Shown piece by piece: positions 61,581 through 64,000 of a stretch of 64,000 bases of DNA. The stretch's first letter is position 1, and each line of letters begins with the position of its first letter. The notes under the pieces are model-generated. The model saw only the letters and a program-made list of their open reading frames with translations. It ran no database searches and was not told the origin of the DNA. The DNA lies in contig SNVD02015884.1 in the NCBI GenBank assembly GCA_013180625.2, forward strand, positions 496,001 to 560,000, given 5' to 3'. The position numbers and the translations under genes are program-made. Source of the DNA: Boswellia sacra (lineage: Eukaryota > Streptophyta > Magnoliopsida > Sapindales > Burseraceae).

Positions 61581-62315
61581 GCTTCGTTCGAAACTTCCAA
61601 CAAATACTTTGCGTTTGAAAGCTTTCTTATAATAAGTAAACCTATTCGAAAATGATTTCAAGTCCAGATACTTCAATTAACTACTACAAAATTAATAAAA
61701 ACGTTTTTGATTATTTGATGATGACATTGCTTTTCTGTAGTCTTGTTAGAGTCAAAAAATTAATAAAAACGTTATTTGATGATGACATTGCTTTTTTGTA
61801 GTCTTGTTAGTGTCAAAAACACTCCCCATATGCAGTCTTTAAGTGGTCTCGTTATAGTGCTAACTTTATACTTGTTTATTAGAGAATACATGTAGGTTCA
61901 ACGTACCAAATTATCATATTAAAAACTATTAACTTATATGTATATTTCCTTTTCTTGAAGATTTTAAAAATGAAAACCTATTTTGTTCTAAACTATAAAA
62001 TAGAGTGAAAAATAATAAATGATACTTTAAAATTTTTTTAAGTTACAGAAATATAGAATCAACAAATCAATTCATGATTGTTTAACATTCCCATCTCTTA
62101 GCCGCCTCTTTAGACAAAGATGTTTTTGCCAACCTCTGCTCGTCATTTGTATAATATTTGTAACAATCTTACGTAGGAGCATGCGCATAGCTTTCATCAT
62201 CAGAATATCCTTCTGTCAAAACTTTCGTTATTTTTAATCTTCCGTTCGGAAACTTCTTTGCCTTACTTCGTTTACTCGGAAAGAAAAGAATTTAATTAGA
62301 GCCAAAGATATCATC

Positions 62316-63949
62316 ATGGAAGTAGTTGAAGATATTGATATTGTAATTGTGGGAGCTGGAATTGCAGGCCTGACAACATCTTTGGCACTTCAAAGGTTTA
62401 TCAATCAGCCTATGTAACATGTATACTTGGTGCATGTAAATTTACATATTTGACTAGTAAAATTTTCACATGCAGGCTGGGAATCGGAGGCATAGTATTG
62501 GAATCATCTGATAGTTTGAGGGTCACAGGATTTGCATTCACAACCTGGGGTAATGCTTGGAGGGCCCTGGATGCTATTGGCATCGGTGACTCACTTCGCC
62601 AACAATATCAACAGCTTCAAGGGTACAATCTCTACTCGTAGTTATTTGTTATCTGTAGATGTTGTTCCAAATTTCTCTGCTTACCCTGGAGTTGGAATGG
62701 TCCATGTATTACAGTCATTGATGAAATTGCCCTTATACAAACACTTCAAATTCACCAAAATGAGAATATAGGATATTCAACGACTTTCTAGTTTCAGCAC
62801 AATTTTTTAGCTAACAATTATGATTGTTGAATGTTAAAATCGTTAACTTTTTACTAATAGTGTAGACTTAAGTATACTCTTAAGGCACACGTTAAGATTA
62901 CATTCACTAATTCCTAAATTTGTTTATGCGAAACTAACTCGAAGTGATCCTTTGCAGGATAATAGTGACCTCCACTGTATCAGGAAAGCCCCCTTTTGAG
63001 AGTTCATTGAAGACCAAAGGAAAGTAGTAAGTATTGCATTGACAAGTGTGCCATGGTGGTGATTGACTTCATCCTACACTAGCCTGCCAAATCATGCAAG
63101 AGATGAAATGGATTTTTTCATTTTAATATTTTTATTGGCTAAAACACATTGGATAATAGTTGATTTAGGACACCCTTAATACTGTTGTGTCTGTGATGTA
63201 GTGGAGAAAATGAAATTCGATGTGTGAAAAGGAAGTTGTTGTTAGAAGCACTTGAAAGGGAACTCCCAAGTGGCACCATCAGGTATTCCTCAAGGGTGGT
63301 ATCTATAGATGAATCTGGCTACTTTAAGCTGGTGCATCTAGCTGATGGAACCATCCTCAAGGCCAAGGTAAAAAAGCAGTTAAAACCTTTATCCAAATAT
63401 TTTTACAGTATAATTAGGTGAAAATTCACTTGTTATATGATTAATTCATTGCCAAATATATTCAATGATATCGATGTGACAATTAAGGTGTTGAATAAGA
63501 TTCATTATATCTGTGCTTGTATCGCACCTTTCAGTCTATTGATGTCAAAGTTACATCAATATTGTTTTGTTTGTGAATGCAAGGTTTTGATTGGTTGCGA
63601 TGGAGTGAAATCAGTGGTGGCAAAATGGCTCGGTTTCAAGAATCCAGCTTTTGCAGGAAGATCTGCCATAAGGGGTTGTGTAGATTTCAAGGGCAGTCAT
63701 GAATTTGAGCCCAAATTCCTGCAGTTCTTTGGAAAAGGCACTCGATCTGGTTTCTTGCCCTATGAAGATGAGACTGAGTTGAAGAATTATCTCAGCTCAA
63801 GTTATTTCTTGAGTGAGAAGTTTCTATTTATGGAAGATGGAATTACAGCAATCGGATTACACTTGGCCAGCATCCAACGATCCAGCAATCATTCTCCAAT
63901 CGGCATGAATGAAGATGCTGACTCATATAACAGAATTGCCAGAGTGTAA
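62316..63949 (+). pseudogene. FAD monooxygenase F, C-type gene interrupted in exon 5
   Basis: Exons 62316-62395, 62476-62622, 62958-63026 and 63202-63367 are intact and match C and E, including GAGIAG. Exon 5 starts at 63584 (GCDG kept) but similarity ends after 63776, at residue 218 ([14 protein letters not shown]). An unrelated frame continues for 57 codons to TAA at 63947-63949, which would give a 275-aa protein without the GD motif and C-terminal half. The join is either an insertion, with the rest of the gene beyond the window, or a deletion/rearrangement end. The TATA-like box of C and E is altered to TTATTTTTAA. I call it broken, but an insertion spliced out as intron cannot be excluded from this window. 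Confidence 0.8.
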
Positions 63950-64000
63950 TGTTCTGGAAGCAGTGCAATGTTCTGGAAGCAGCACAGAAGGCTATGACAG
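63777..64000. other. Foreign sequence after the break in gene F
   Basis: These 224 bases have no match elsewhere in the window. They include a 16-base direct repeat, AATGTTCTGGAAGCAG, at 63948-63963 and 63967-63982. A transposon edge is the simplest explanation, but no terminal motif is identifiable because the window ends. Confidence 0.6.

Larger units (their letters stand above)
59597..63776 (+). repeat. Tandem unit 3 (truncated): D3 fragment plus 5' part of gene F
   Basis: Third copy of the unit, starting again at AAATGGAATTCCTTTTCT. It follows unit 1 in keeping the doubled 60-bp block and the full upstream region. Similarity to C and E stops sharply after 63776, inside exon 5 of gene F. 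Confidence 0.8.

Noticed and set aside
24944..63949. Monooxygenase copies considered as a metabolic gene cluster with the PP2C, IF3 and splicing-factor genes
   Set aside because: The other genes are housekeeping or regulatory and have no known link to flavin monooxygenase chemistry; no other biosynthetic enzyme is present, so the grouping is a tandem/inverted family and not a pathway cluster.

Overview
This window is nuclear DNA of a flowering plant. Every protein-coding gene is split by short AT-rich GT-AG introns, the intergenic DNA is AT-rich with MITE-like foldbacks and LTR-retrotransposon debris, and the proteins (a plant-type PP2C, an organellar IF3 with a plant-specific tail, a CC1-like splicing factor, and MO1/CTF2-type FAD monooxygenases) are typical of eudicots. 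A woody eudicot such as Citrus would fit, but that is an impression and was not tested.

Layout. 1-5.3 kb: no gene, one foldback element with G-boxes in its arms. 5.4-10.5 kb (minus): an intact clade-D-like protein phosphatase 2C (4 coding exons, 397 aa) with a probable uORF-bearing leader and a long (GA)n tract upstream. 10.9-20.4 kb: no recognisable gene; contains a diverged triple tandem repeat at 16.9-17.6 kb. 20.5-24.3 kb (plus): an organellar (probably mitochondrial) translation initiation factor IF-3 (8 exons, 490 aa) behind a dense site II/telo-box promoter. 24.9-32.5 kb (minus): two FAD monooxygenase genes, A (dead) and B (intact, 412 aa). 32.8-36.1 kb: a MITE and a rearranged non-autonomous LTR element that forms a nearly 1-kb-armed inverted repeat. 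37.1-46.2 kb (minus): an RBM39/CAPER (CC1-like) splicing factor (13 coding exons, 610 aa). 47.5-64 kb (plus): six more FAD monooxygenase copies (D, C, D2, E, D3, F), of which C and E are intact (406 aa each), D, D2 and D3 are pseudogenes, and F is cut by a foreign junction near the window end.

The main story is the FAD monooxygenase cluster. The left pair (A,B on minus) and right pair (D,C on plus) are mirror images: A matches C and B matches D in coding sequence, introns, flanks and C-terminal ends, with the splicing-factor gene and the retroelement between them. On the right arm, a 5.4-5.7 kb unit made of the 3' half of dead gene D plus the whole of live gene C was then amplified in tandem (units starting near 48508, 54213 and 59597). 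The housekeeping genes (PP2C, IF3, RBM39-like) show no functional link to the monooxygenases; they appear to be bystanders. I found no tRNA, rRNA, CRISPR or prokaryotic-style system.
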